64,000 bases of DNA from Lactuca virosa (Eukaryota > Streptophyta > Magnoliopsida > Asterales > Asteraceae), in contig CAKMRJ010005523.1 in assembly GCA_928212115.1 (NCBI GenBank), positions 136,528,785-136,592,784 on the forward strand. Reading direction: 5' to 3'. The position numbers and the translations under genes are program-made. The notes below the pieces were generated by a model. It was given only the letters and a program-made list of their open reading frames with translations, ran no database searches and had not been told where the DNA came from. Positions 1 through 11,180 of the stretch are shown here, piece after piece; the stretch's first letter is position 1; every line of letters starts with the position of its first letter.

Positions 1-1039
1 AAGTGTCAAGTGAATCCTCGAGCACAAAAGGATCCTAATAAGCATATAATGACACATATATGTATATAATTAGTGTTTATACAACTAATCATGTAAGGAA
101 AACACCTTAGGGACTAGGAAACACTTAGATTGAAGTGTTTCAAGTACAAAGGATTGCATAAAAGGGGTTTATGGCCACACTAGTGTGTGTACGGACAAGA
201 GGTGTACGACCACATGTGTGTACGGCCACCTGTGTGTACGGCCTTGGAGTGTACGGCCGTACACTCCTTGAAGAACATGCCAAGAAGGTGGTTTATGGCC
301 CTATCTAGCATCCTCTAAGTGTCCATGATCTTATGTTGGGACATAACATGAGTTGGAGGTCTAAATATGCACTTAACAAGGGATGTACGGCCACATGAGG
401 TATGTACGGCCGTACACCCTTGAAGTTGTTGCTTTGGACGATGTTTTAAGGCTAGAACTCAAGTGATTCACAAGCCTAACTAGAAGATAGAAGAGAAACT
501 CACACTTTTGAAGGTTCTTATGGAGTTCACGGCCCAAGAACTAGTAGGTGTTCTTGGTGAAAGTGTTGAATACTTGAAGATCTACCCAAAAGATGAATTT
601 CATGGATGAAATCAAAGGGTGATACTAGATTAAGAAGGATAACAACTAATCAAAGGGAAGAAAGGCTTACATTCTTGAAGATGAAGGTGAAAAACTTTAT
701 GATAGTTGAGAGAGAATCCGATTTCTTGGCTTGGATGTGTGAGAAATGAATAGAAATGAAGGCACCACTCACTTATGGACATGAGTTTACGGCCCTAATG
801 GGTGTACGACCGTACACCCATGTGTACACCATGTGTACGACCGTATACTCCTCTTGAAGGAGTGTTTGGCCCGAATTTAATACTATGAACTTTAGTAACT
901 CATTTCTATACCCTATCCTTGAATTTACAAGACTTAGTACTCTCCACCTGACTCTAAACAATGCTAAAAGATAGCAGAAACGAGTCGGACATTGATTAAA
1001 TTGAATGACTGTACAAGATAGAAATTTCGGGTTGTCACA
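1..1039 (-). mobile_element. Partial LTR of a minus-strand gypsy-type retrotransposon
   Basis: Read on the minus strand the segment starts TGTGACAACC at 1039, a common gypsy LTR terminus, and runs off the left edge of the window. The other end and the element body are therefore not visible. The LTR carries repeated palindromes: GTGTACGGCCGTACAC at 249-264, GTACGGCCGTAC at 404-415 and variants near 802-850. No polypurine tract lies just outside 1039, so this is more likely the 5' LTR of an element extending left, or a solo LTR, inserted beside the gag relic to the right. If inserted there, its target duplication would be AATGT at 1040-1044. I see no host coding sequence in it; short open frames here look incidental. 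Confidence 0.6.
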
Positions 1040-1190
1040 AATGTCAACCTTACTAAAACCAACCTCTAGTGTCATTCCTTCCATCGAATTTGGAACAAGA
1101 CTTCCTCCCCTACCTAGTGGGAATTTTCCATAAAAAAATACAGATGCTACTAGAAAAGCTATAACTACTGGATATTCAAGCCCAAGAAGC

Positions 1191-1979
1191 GTGATGGCTC
1201 AGGAAGCTCCAATCATTATCTCCAATAGCGAGATCTTCTCCATGTCTTCGCGGATAAATCAACAAACGAGTAAGCAACAGGAAACCAACAAAATGCTTCT
1301 TGAACAAATTGAGAAGTTAAAATTTGAAACCATAAAGCATGTTGAAACTATGCCGACTACGCCTTCATTATTACAACCAAGGATCTTGAACTTTATGACA
1401 GGAGCATATTCAGAACATTATGCAGGGGACAACATCCCTATATGAGATCCAATGCTAACAAACAATATCACCCCGAATGCTCGACTTCCACTTAAGGTCT
1501 TGGAGAAATATTCGATATGCCTCCACATGCTCAAGATGTTAGAATAATCCATTCAATTACGAAGGAGATCAAGAAATTAAGGTTTATGATGTTGAATGTT
1601 CTTGGAGTTACCTAACCTATACCAAAAGCATCTCCAACGAGCCACATGATCTCAAGATTCACACCCCCTATATGTGATACAAATATCCTGAAGCACTTCC
1701 AGACACCGAACATGAATCTGTATGATGAAACTATAAATCCTGAAGAACAGGTTGCCGAATATTGAAGTGGATGTAAATTATTCCTATTTCATTGCATCTT
1801 CTAGAATCTTGTCCGTGCAAGGGTTTTGTTCAACCCTTACGAGATCCACCTTGAAATGGATACCACATGTTCCTCCCTATTCTATTACATCTTTCTCACA
1901 TCTCATTAATTTGTTTAATACCCAGTTTTCATGTAGCAGAACCTTTGCAAGATTAACTAGTTTTCATTTAGTTTTGTAA
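1191..1979 (+). pseudogene. Decayed Ty3/gypsy gag fragment
   Basis: Three short open pieces in different frames resemble successive parts of a plant Ty3/gypsy Gag. At 1191-1445 there is a start-like segment with a Gln/Lys-rich helix. Around 1622-1764 the translation reads RFTPPICDTNILKHFQTP followed by NLYDETINPEEQVAEY, matching the usual 'PKMKLYDGTTDPEEHLAQY' region of Gag. At 1840-1965 it continues with LKWIPHV, SITSFSHLINLFNTQF and SSRTF-like residues, matching the 'LQWF..LP..SI.SFADLVNLF..QF..SR' block. Stops and frameshifts separate the pieces, and no protease or polymerase follows, so this is a dead fragment. The lineage (Tat or Athila is plausible) is inferred from recall of family consensus. 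Confidence 0.65.
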
Positions 1980-2195
1980 CATAGCATTTTAAATCCATTT
2001 TGATTTTTAAAAGGACTAAGCCTAAATGCATAAAATAGCAATGCACGTTCATTTAGTTTTTATATTATAGCTTTCTAGTTCCATTTTGATTTTTAAGAGG
2101 ACTAAGCGAAAAATAGCAATTTACTTTCATTTAGTATTGTATCATAGTAATCTAGTTCCATTTTGATTTAAAAGGACTAAGCATGAATGCTTATG
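1962..2195 (+). repeat. Three tandem copies of an about 80-bp unit
   Basis: The block TTCATTTAGT...CCATTTTGATTT...AGGACTAAGC recurs three times (starting near 1964, 2050 and 2128) with small differences. It lies directly after the gag relic. No coding potential is seen; it may be non-coding sequence of the same decayed element. Confidence 0.7.
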
Positions 2196-2483
2196 GATGT
2201 TCAAGCAAAGTTTGGACAACTTGCACAAGCAATGAATGTGATTAACACTTTGAGTGAACATGTCAAAACTTTTATTAATCAATGATAGAATATTATGTAT
2301 CGAATATTGTTTTATGTTTAATTTGTAGCGACATTTGATTTTGAAATATGTATCTTTTCATGCATTGGATATTTCTTTTAGTTTCTAAATAAACACTCTG
2401 TTACTTTTGGTTTTGTATTATTTGTATTTTTATAAATTGATATAAATAATTGAATTGAATAACCGAATTTGATCGACTAATGG

Positions 2484-2770
2484 TACAGAACAATTGCAAC
2501 GGAATTTGCTATGGAAAATTTGTTATAGAAAAATTCCTACGAAAATGTTATGGAACTCAAATTGCAACGAAATAGATGTCTTAGAAATTGCCATAGCAAA
2601 ATTGCTACAAAATTATAATTCTGTAGCTAAACATTTTTTATAAGAAATAAAGCAATGGAGTCTAACTGAAAATGTGCATAGCAAATTTCATAGTTATTCA
2701 GCTTTAGCTATGAAATTTTAGCTTTTTGTTATGAATTTTTTCGTAGCTAAATTGAAAATTTCTTGTAGTG
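2484..2770. mobile_element. CACTA (En/Spm) transposon terminus
   Basis: Read on the minus strand the segment starts CACTACAAGAAATTTTC at 2770, the diagnostic terminus of plant CACTA elements. Subterminal short repeats follow, of the type TTGCTATGGA, TTGCAACGGA and TAGCTATGAAA in both orientations, which are typical transposase binding repeats. I do not find the second CACTA terminus in the window to the left, so this is a truncated end or a small non-autonomous derivative. No transposase is seen. Confidence 0.65.
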
Positions 2771-3730
2771 TTTGAAAATGTATTAGTTTAATGTTTATGT
2801 ATATCCAAGATCAAAAAACCATAAAGAATAAGAAAAAACAAGAAAATTGCTCCAAATTCAAGACATCATAAGCCTTGCAAAAAAAAATCGTACTTTGATG
2901 CTATTTTTTTTTCTTATTTATTGGCTTCTAGTGGCTTTCACACATAAAAAAACCCAAATGCATGTAGTTGGGGACAAAAGCAAAAAACAAAATTCAATTG
3001 CAAAAAATATCGATATGCATAAACCAGTTTCTACCAAACCGGTTACAAAGCGGTATGTGGTCCGATCCAACTCCTATATATTTGGTTTTTTGTGGTTTGA
3101 ACCGGTTAGTAGTTAATCCGGTTTTGACTATATATATTGACTTGATCCAAACCGGTTTCTAAGAAAACTAGTTTCGGCCATGTTGTGTATTATGGTTTAG
3201 CCTTTGTCCCCTCGTATGTTCGGCCCATCTATTTGTATTTATATTCTTTCTAATAAATGAAAGTTTTTTTTGTCACTTGTCATACTCTCATTCAATTTGC
3301 CAAATGTCATTTTATGGTTATTTTGAATTATTTTTTTCACATGTCATTTTATGAGTTTCTCTATTTTAATAAATTTCACATAATATTTTAATGTAATAAT
3401 TGCAATAAATATAGTAATAAATGAATATCAATTTCATTAATAAACTTACCTTTTAATTTCAAAATTCCTAAAATTAAAGCTCATTAGTTTCTTTCCTTTA
3501 TTTAAATTATTTGTTTAAATTTAAAAGATAAAAAACATGTGCATTATAATAATTCATTATTTTTCTAATTTCTTATAAATTCATAGTTCTCAAATATTTT
3601 GACATTTATATTTAATTTTTTTTAAAAAAAATTAACCCATATAATACATGAGTCTCACAACTAGTATTCTAATGCAATATATGGAAAACATTAAAGGACA
3701 ATATCCTCTATTATATTCCACGTCACTTTT
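2771..3730. other. AT-rich intergenic DNA, no gene seen
   Basis: Nothing gene-like is supported. Several AACCGGTT-type palindromes cluster between 3020 and 3170, a style often seen in plant non-autonomous DNA transposons, but no paired termini were found. The short open frames at 2847-3162 are low-complexity and overlap each other. Confidence 0.5.
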
Positions 3731-3740
3731 ATATATATAT

Positions 3741-3803
<63 letters not shown>
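3731..3803. repeat. (TA)n microsatellite, left flank of the capture element
   Basis: About 70 bases of alternating AT with one G interruption near 3742. It abuts the inverted terminus of the element beginning at 3804. The Tyr/Ile-repeat open frames on both strands here are artefacts of the repeat. Confidence 0.95.
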
Positions 3804-3807
<4 letters not shown>

Positions 3808-3999
3808 TGAGATCAGTTGAGAACTCATAGTTTCCCGATAACCTAAGAACCAAAGGTGGATCGTTGGGATCAAAATCAAATCATTAAGGGCATGATCGTC
3901 ATCATACCAATCTCACTTAATTTTTTGTATTATTGGAAATATTAATAAAAAGCTCTCAAATTAACATAATAAACAAAATTTTGGATTTTTTTATAAAAA

Positions 4000-4365
4000 A
4001 AAATAATTTTCGTTTTTTTTTTAAATTGCAGATTTTTTTAACTTTTTGGGAAAGCATAAATTTTAAATTTTTTTTTTTTAAAACTGAAATTTTTTTTGAA
4101 AAAAAAACTGAAACTGCAAATTTTTTATTAAAACTGTAATTTTTTCAAAAAAACTGCATTTTTTTTCTAAATTACTGCAATTTTTTTCAAAAAAAGTGCA
4201 ACTTTTTCAAAAAAATGCAATTTTTTTAAAAAAAAACTGCAATTTTTTTTTAATAAAGCTGAGTTTTTTTAAAAATTTAGATTTTTAAAAATCAGTAAAT
4301 TTATATAAAAAAAACTAGAATATTTAAAAAAAAAACTCTAATTTTTTTAACAAAAAAAAAATCAA
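4000..4365. repeat. T/A-tract tandem array with CTGCAA spacer
   Basis: Degenerate units of roughly 20-25 bases alternate A runs and T runs around the spacer ACTGCAA or ACTGAAA (for example near 4125, 4155, 4178, 4195, 4240). It resembles the degenerate internal arrays of non-autonomous TIR elements. No gene is seen. Confidence 0.7.
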
Positions 4366-4706
4366 CATTTTAGGTGCATATATTCATATTTTTTTCAAAT
4401 GAATATATGCATATTTCTTATACTATAATATTCGTAAGTAAATCATAAAAAATCTCATTTTTATTAATCAATCTATAAACATAATAGTACAAGTATTTTA
4501 TTCGATACAAAATAAAATATAAAAAATAAAAAAATGCTATGAAGATTCACAATGTTATCATTTCGTCATATCAAGATTTTCATATTTTCTTCAATTTATC
4601 ACTTTTCACCTCTTCAGTATTTTCCACAAATTCTTCAAAATCTACAAGAAAATTTAAAAAATTTGATTAATGCAAGAACACTCACAAAAATGCACATGCA
4701 TATATC

Positions 4707-5166
4707 ATATAAGATTTACATGTGATTCATATGTGAATTACATGTGATTTACATGTGAATCGCATGTAATTCATATGTGAGTTACATGTTATTTACATGT
4801 GAATCACATGTAATTCTTATGTGATTCACTTGTGATCTACATGTGAATCACATGTAATTCATATGTGAATCACTTGTGATTCATATGTAACTCATATGGG
4901 ATTCACTTGTGATTTACATGTGATTTACATGTGAATTTATATGTGAATTACATGTGATTCATATGTGAATCACTTGTGATTTACATGTGAATCACTTGTG
5001 ATTTATATGTAATTAACATATTTTCACTTGTGATTTATATGTGATTCACTTGTGATTTATATGTGAATCACTTGTGATTCAAATGTGAATCACTTGTGAT
5101 TCACATGTGAATCACTTGTGATTCACATGTGATTCACATGTGAATTACATGTTATTTACATGTTCC
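4707..5166. repeat. 11-bp-period tandem array, about 40 degenerate copies
   Basis: The unit is close to AYWTGTGAWTY: ACATGTGAATC, ACTTGTGATTC, ATATGTGAATC and similar, repeated almost without break from about 4713 to 5165. Because ACATGT is palindromic and the unit occurs in both directions (GATTCACATGTGAATC), the array is rich in inverted repeats. It is AT-rich and non-coding, and lies inside the 3804-7925 element. Confidence 0.85.
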
Positions 5167-5222
5167 TTTGTAGTTTTATTAATTTTTTTGACAATTTAAA
5201 ATGTAAATATTTACCTATAGAG

Positions 5223-5327
5223 AAGATGCACAAGTGAATAAAGCTTCACATTGATCAAGAAGTGCTATATCTTGTGCTACTACAGTCGCAAGTTCAGAAA
5301 ACCACTCAATTTGTCCCCTCCAACTGT
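5223..5327 (-). pseudogene. Captured single exon, not identified
   Basis: On the minus strand an open segment is bounded by an acceptor-like TTTTCTACAG before 5327 and a donor-like GTAAAT after 5223. Its one long frame reads WRGQIEWFSELATVV followed by AQDIALLDQCEALFTCASSL, then reaches TAG at the apparent donor. The composition looks like real protein rather than random AT-rich translation. I do not recognise the family. It lies downstream of the rhodanese-like fragment in the same orientation and could come from the same source gene. Confidence 0.4.
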
Positions 5328-5399
5328 AGAAAAGCAATTTATTTACAACATCATTCACTTTTATAAACTTTAAATGAATAAGTATTAAAAGATATAAAA

Positions 5400-5587
5400 C
5401 TCACTCTTGATAGTGTAGATCGTAAGGAGGATCCATTCGACTGCATTACTTGAATAATACCATAACATTGGATAATATCTGCTGCTAGATTTCATTGTAC
5501 CTCCAGAAGAGCAAGCTACTATAATCTTTGAGTTTTTATCTAATTTGGATGCAACATCTGTTCCAGACAAACATTGTGTCTGATTAA
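5400..5587 (-). pseudogene. Captured exon, possibly rhodanese-like domain fragment
   Basis: After an acceptor-like AATCAG the minus strand reads SGTDVASKLDKNSKIIVACSSGGTMK in one frame (split here: SGTDVASKLDK, NSKIIVACSS, GGTMK). This resembles the active-site region of plant chloroplast rhodanese-like proteins, whose loop follows 'KIIVACSSGGT'. The Cys of the putative loop is present. Downstream similarity fades and the frame ends at 5385. Only one short block supports the call, so another protein family remains possible. Confidence 0.35.
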
Positions 5588-5692
5588 GTACTTAATACAG
5601 GACTGAATGGGGGTTGAAAATTGAAATGGTTTTTTTTATATAAAAAAAGACTCACAGTCAGTCAGTCACCTCAATGCGGGAATCCCATTTTT

Positions 5693-5772
5693 ATTAAATT
5701 AGCAATTGCAAATTCGGCTATGGTGGGAGGTGGTGGTGCATGCTCTAGAATTAGCTCTTTTAAATGTCCCTG
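5693..5772 (-). pseudogene. Captured exon with clean acceptor, not identified
   Basis: The minus strand shows TTGTTTTACAG|GGACATTT at 5772, a canonical splice acceptor, followed by an open frame GHLKELILEHAPPPP then TIAEFAIANLIKMGFPH and a TGA stop. The Pro run and the hydrophobic helix look like genuine coding sequence. I do not recognise the protein. The preceding intron position is occupied by the fold-back repeat at 5801-6306. Confidence 0.4.
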
Positions 5773-5800
5773 TAAAACAATATACATGTTAGATAACTTC

Positions 5801-6306
5801 AAGTAAATTATATTTGTAGTCCCTGGGTATTAGATATAGCCTATTTTTTTCAATTTTGCTCCTAAAAAGATTTTTTCTTGCAATTTGGTCCTTATTTGAG
5901 GTTCTTGTAACATTTACTTTAGCAAACTTTTGCAATTTTGGTCCTGAAATGTAGTCATTTGAGTAAATTAGAATTTTGGTCCCCAAGTCTAGTTGATTTT
6001 TCCAATTTTGGTCTTTATTTGAGGTTCTTGTAACACTTTTGGTCCTTGTTTCAAGTAAAAATACCAATTTTTGGTCCCAAAACATATAGTTAATACTTGG
6101 AACAAGAATCAAACCCGCAAGAGCAAACTTTTTGGACCAAAATTTTTAAAAAAATAAATCAGGGACTAAAAATGTAATATTGCTCCAAAATATAGTGACT
6201 TTACTTGAAACAGAAGCAAAAACATTACAAAAACTTCAACAAAGGACCAAAACTGAAGAAACCAGCTATAGAGCTATATTCAAGGACCAAAAATGTAATT
6301 TACCTA
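5801..6306. repeat. Fold-back MITE-like repeat with GGTCC motifs
   Basis: The left edge AAGTAAATTATATTTGTAGTCCC (5801-5823) pairs with the reverse complement of the right edge, GGACCAAAAATGTAATTTACCT (about 6281-6302). Inside, TTTGGTCC recurs on the left half and GGACCAAAA on the right half (6133, 6244, 6281), and GGTCCTTATTTGAGG-type text occurs twice (5888, 6013). This is the structure of a non-autonomous fold-back element. No reading frame of interest. Confidence 0.6.
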
Positions 6307-6539
6307 ACTTCTTACATATATTTTGGACTAAAAGATTTGAAATTACTTTTTTGACCTCGCCTCATCTAAAGCAACAAAATATAACCCTCCAATTTCTTGG
6401 CATAAATACTTGCATATATAACGTTCTATAGAGAGACCAATAACTGAACACCTAATCTTGGAGTTTTTACATTTCTGAATATCTCCATTACATCTCATGG
6501 ATCACAAGTAATTAGAGCTGAATAGACATGTTAACATAC

Positions 6540-6935
6540 CATCAACCAGAAGCATGTCACTAGCTTCTACATCATTAACAAGATCATCATAATTAACACT
6601 AACACAGTCTGCTGTACCAACACCTCTTTTTATTGTGAAAGTGAATTCCTGGGCACTTGCTAAATTAACTAGTTGTGGCAAAACCCCACTCCTGACCTCA
6701 GGTCCTTACAAAAAGGCATCAGTTGATTAGGGAAAAAAGTTGAGTTGATTGGGTGGGTGGGTGGGACAAAAAATTGGAATTGGTGATATGAGGACACGTG
6801 CCTTGGTGTCAAGCATGATTGCAATGACATTATCCTTATGTTGAGCATTGTATTCTTTAACCATATCAATGACTTTTTGTTGAGAAGAATTATCCCCATG
6901 TGATATGTTTAGTCTTGAAACATCGACCAATGTCT
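6540..6935 (-). pseudogene. Captured plastid-type pyruvate kinase fragment (two exons and an intron)
   Basis: Pyruvate kinase converts phosphoenolpyruvate and ADP to pyruvate and ATP. On the minus strand 6930-6790 encodes VDVSRLNISHGD, then QQKVIDMVKEYNAQHKDNV and IAIMLDTK, matching the N-terminal part of the barrel including the 'RLN.SHG' substrate region and 'MLDTKGPE'. After about 95 bases the frame resumes at 6705 with PEVRSGVLPQLVNLA, then EFTFTIKRGVGTADC and VSVNYDDLVND...DMLLVDG, ending at a good donor GTATGT at 6540. The acceptor TTTGTAAG is intact, but the donor of the small intron reads CACGTG and looks lost. Retained intron structure means genomic capture, not retroposition. The catalytic Lys and the C-terminal domains are absent, so it cannot be functional. 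Confidence 0.8.
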
Positions 6936-7384
6936 TTTATCTCCAATAAATTGCATCTAAGTTAATGATTTTTTTTTCAAATGAATCTCTTTATCTATAA
7001 GAATTAGCAAAGTTAATAACACATAAAAAAGGTAGCAGTTCAATTCATAAAAGAAAAGAAATTTATGTAAAATTATCTAGTTTACAACACAGATAACCAT
7101 AATTGATCGTTCTATAGTCTTTTTTCATTGATGCATTTTAACAAACACCTTGAATGCATTAACCAATCAACAAATTTAAACCTATATCATAGAATATTAC
7201 AATAAATCTGAAACTAGAATAGCATTACATAATATTATCCCTAATTTTGTTATAAGAAACAGAAGAAATCAAAAATCAAAATCAAATTATCAGTTCATAG
7301 GATCAGAGGAAACGAGCAACAGAGTTTTCTGTAGTTTTCGAAATCAATCTTCGTTCTCTTTTGATTAACCGAATAAATCAACGA

Positions 7385-7576
7385 CGATGGACTTTGGATC
7401 CAAATATAAAACCGAGATCTCAATCTGAGATGCTTTCGAAATTCCGATGGAGTCATGTCGGAGAATCTAGTGACGCCATGGATAAGCCGACAAATCAAGC
7501 TTTTGATGGCGATTTGTGTGGCGGAGCTTAGTTTTGAAGAGAGTGAACTATTAATCGTCTTCTTCCTGCGACACAT
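7385..7576 (-). pseudogene. Captured papain-type cysteine protease propeptide fragment
   Basis: The minus-strand frame starting at 7576 contains HGVTRFSDMTPSEFRKHL (7479-7426), matching the I29 inhibitor propeptide of RD19-type plant vacuolar proteases ('HGVT.FSDLTP.EFR'). Upstream residues (MCRRKKTINS...) and downstream residues do not match the family. No catalytic Cys, His or Asn domain is present. It shares orientation with the other captured fragments. The richer base composition at 7590-7720 may be flanking sequence of the same donor gene. Confidence 0.65.
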
Positions 7577-7924
7577 ATGATTTACCGAAGTGATGCTTCT
7601 CCATGTTCAACGATTGGAGTCATGACGGATGAAGACATCGTCTCCGGCGACCAAAGACAACGACGATGAAGAAGAAGATGAGCGAAGGGGCCGTCTTTGG
7701 AGGCGATATGACGGTAGGAGGTTTAATGAGATAGAGAGAGAGACGCACAGGTAATTCATCTCTAAAATGCCCCTGAGTCATTTAGTTATCATGCCCCCGT
7801 GTTGTTTTTTTACCATGTATTTACAAAAATGCCACAAATGATCCTAACCTTTTATTATTTTGATTTAACGGCCCTGGTTTGGTTCTCGGGTTCTCGGGAA
7901 ACTTTGAGTTCTCAAATGATCATT

Positions 7925-8040
<116 letters not shown>

Positions 8041-9180
8041 AGGGTTCGTGTATGAACTTAAAATTTGATAGGAACAACGATGATTAATCTTGTCCTTTAA
8101 TATGAAAAATTGAATGGCTATGGTTAATCTATTATTTTCCTTTTTCTTTTAAAGTCGAAATGGTAAATTTTATAATTAATTCGAAATATTTGAAAATTTT
8201 CAAAAAAAATGGTTAAATGCCGGGGGTTAAAAGCGTCAAAGTGAAAAATCCAGAAATGATCAGCATATTAGACGCACCTTCATACTAACACATACACTCC
8301 GTCAGCGACCTCCATCCATTAGTGACACATTTTGCTTTCTGAGTGGCTATACCTATTTATTTTTCCACCCACCTTGTTTTTTTTTTTTGAAAAAAACAAA
8401 TTTTTTAAATTTAATTCTCTACAAAATGAGCACAATCATAAAAATTGATTTTTTTTTAATTTTTTATAATTATAAAAAAACCCGGAAAAAGAAAATTCTC
8501 CATACATTATAAAAATTTAAAGAATACTTCTACCCACTATTCTAATGACTTTGTAAAAAGAATTTTTAAACAATAACGCGTTTTAGATACCAAACTTGAT
8601 TTTAAAAGATTAAATGTTTTTAAAAAAAATGTGGAACATAATATGATCCAAATAGAAATGACTCAAAGTATTTATGATTCAAAAATATTATGATTTAATA
8701 TGTTTATGATCATTAACTTGTTATGATCAATGTTTTGGTTCAAATATTTTATGAACCATAATTATTATATCTTTTATGATTCAAAACTAAATGATTTAAA
8801 AAATATAATTATTCAAATGTTGTATTGAATAAAAACTTTAGTTAATTCAATATATTATGATCAAAAATCATATGATTCATAAATAATATGATCCAAATTA
8901 CTATGATTCAAAATAATATGATTCAAAATTTTATGATTCAAAATGATATGATCCAAATTTTTATGATCCAAAAATGTATGATGCATAATATCGCTATGAT
9001 TCGAAACTTTTTATAATGGTTAAACATCACAAACTCGAATCAATATTTAATTCAAAAAATAAAAATAAAAAAATAAAAAGGAAAAAAGAAACAAAAAAAT
9101 TGAAAAACTTAAAAACCGAGTATATATTGATCAAAAAAAAGTTTAAAAAAAACAAATAAAAACAAAAAATAAAAGAGGGA
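8041..9180. repeat. AT-rich segment with a TATGATTCAAAA tandem array at about 8610-9010
   Basis: From about 8610 to 9010 the motif TATGATYCAAA recurs at least fifteen times at 13-18 base spacing, in both intact and eroded form. The segment lies between two (GA)n tracts (7993-8029 and 9179-9201), suggesting another simple-repeat-bounded non-autonomous element, but I could not match termini. 8041-8600 and 9010-9178 show no gene. Confidence 0.6.
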
Positions 9181-10745
9181 GAGAGAGAGAGAGAGAGAGA
9201 GGAATGTTCAATTGAGGAAAAAAAAGGTTGAGAATGAGGGAACCATTCTCAGCCAATCATTTAATGTGCTTAAAACTAATATTCAAGTGGTGGCAAACTT
9301 GTAAATACTACAAAACAATTAGACCGTCCAGGGCACCTGTGTAATTTTATCCCACATCAAATCTTTTCAGGAAACCATCATTTCCTTTATCGAATATCAT
9401 CGTTTCCCCATAACACGAACAAATCATTTGTAGAACGATTCATTCCTTCCATTTCAATCACTGTTTTCGAACAAAAACCCTAAAATCAGTCTCGCGAAGA
9501 ACAAATCGCTGAAAATGTATTCCGATGTAAACCTAAATGAAACCATTTCGTCGCCGTTGACATTGAAAGGTAATCATCGGCGTTTTTTCTTCGATTTTCA
9601 TTTATTTGTCATCATTTCTTAACTTATCCGTTGTTTACTTGAAATTTTCTAATCATCATTCATTATTAGTTGATTTATAACTAAAAGTTTTGTATTCACA
9701 TTGTTCATTCTTCATACTAGTTGGTTTACTTGAAATTTAGTAATCCTCGTTAATTTTCGAAATCCTCGTTGATTATTAGTTGGTTTACTTGAAAATTTTG
9801 TAATACTTGTTCATTATTAGTTGATTTATAAATGATTTTACATTTTCTATTCATTTTTCTTACTTATCCAAGACTTTTCTGTTAATATATGAACGTTGCT
9901 CGCATTACGCTTATGTTGTCTTAATCGAGGTTTTACAGACTTTCTACTAATATTAACTACTTATCCTTACAGAAACAACACAAAGAGTCAAACATTTATA
10001 TAAATGAAGAACAAAAACGAAGGAAAAAAGATAAAATAAAATTGGTATTCTATTTATATGTGACGAACCTTGTTCATATGTGATTGACAACATTTGGATG
10101 CAATTTTACTTAAAAATACAATAGAAAATGGAGATATTGAAGATGGATCACCAAAATCAAAAGAAAAACGTTCCAAGTCAAAACAAGATAAAAGTATGAA
10201 TAAACGTTTACATTCACATATGAATAAATTTTGATATGCTTTGTTTACTTGTGAACACAAACAAAACTAAGTTATATATTTTATATTCACATATGAATAT
10301 AACACAATTTAGTGTGATATATATTAATCACATATGAATAGAACAAGTTATATATGTTTTATTCACATATGAATATAACATAATATAATGTGAATATATC
10401 ATAAATATAAGCTTAATACACAATTATTCATTTATGAATATAAAATAGTTTCTTTGTAAATATATATCAAATTCATTTATCTTCTACTTATTAATGGATA
10501 AAGGTTAGAAGAATGAAGTTTCTGATAAAGAGCCACCCACAATGAGAAAAACATGTTTGAAGCGGAAAAATGACAAAGGTATAAAATTCATATCATATTT
10601 GTTATATTCATCTATTAATAATTATATATGACTATTAGACATATGTTCTATCTACATATGAATACTTCAATCTGGATATGTGTTATATTAGTAAAAACTA
10701 TTCAATGCCTATATTCATATATGAGTAACTATATATATATATATA

Positions 10746-11081
10746 GGGAAAAGTTCAATAGAGAACCATAATTATTGGTTCTTCAAGGAACTAAATCTTT
10801 TTTTTCAATTTCTAGAACTTATTCTTTATCGAAAAAAAATCTAAAAATATCTAAATTCATATATTAACATTGTGAATGTGAAAAATATTTTTTGGATTCA
10901 CCGTGTGAATCCGGATTCACATTGTGAATTTGACGTAAAAAAATCGAATTTGATATCATTGGAAAAAGGATAAAAAGTTATGAATTTCTCTATTTTTATT
11001 TTTTTTCTTATAAAAAATAAGTTCTAAAAGTTGAAAAAAAAGATTGGTTCCTTGGTTAATTATGGTTCTCTATTGAACCTC

Positions 11082-11085
<4 letters not shown>
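10746..11085. mobile_element. 340-bp MITE inserted in a (TA)n tract
   Basis: The left end GGGAAAAGTTCAATAGAGAA and the reverse complement of the right end GGGTGAGGTTCAATAGAGAA match. The pairing continues through AACCATAATTA and, further in, TTTTTTTTCAA.TT.TAGAACTTATT, giving termini of roughly 100 bases. (TA)n lies directly on both sides (10729-10745 and 11086-11132, then CA repeats). It sits within an intron of the Ulp1-associated pseudogene. No coding sequence. Confidence 0.85.
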
Positions 11086-11151
<66 letters not shown>

Positions 11152-11180
11152 TACGAATATTATATATATATATATATATC
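11086..11180. repeat. (TA)n(CA)n microsatellite
   Basis: A long TA run followed by about 20 bases of CA repeats and a second short TA run. It borders the MITE on its right side. Confidence 0.9.

Noticed and set aside
3632..3879. Open frames rich in Tyr-Ile on both strands
   Set aside because: They are translations of the (TA)n microsatellite.
4707..5166. CRISPR-like repeat array
   Set aside because: The units are 11 bp, degenerate and without spacers, and the DNA is plant nuclear.
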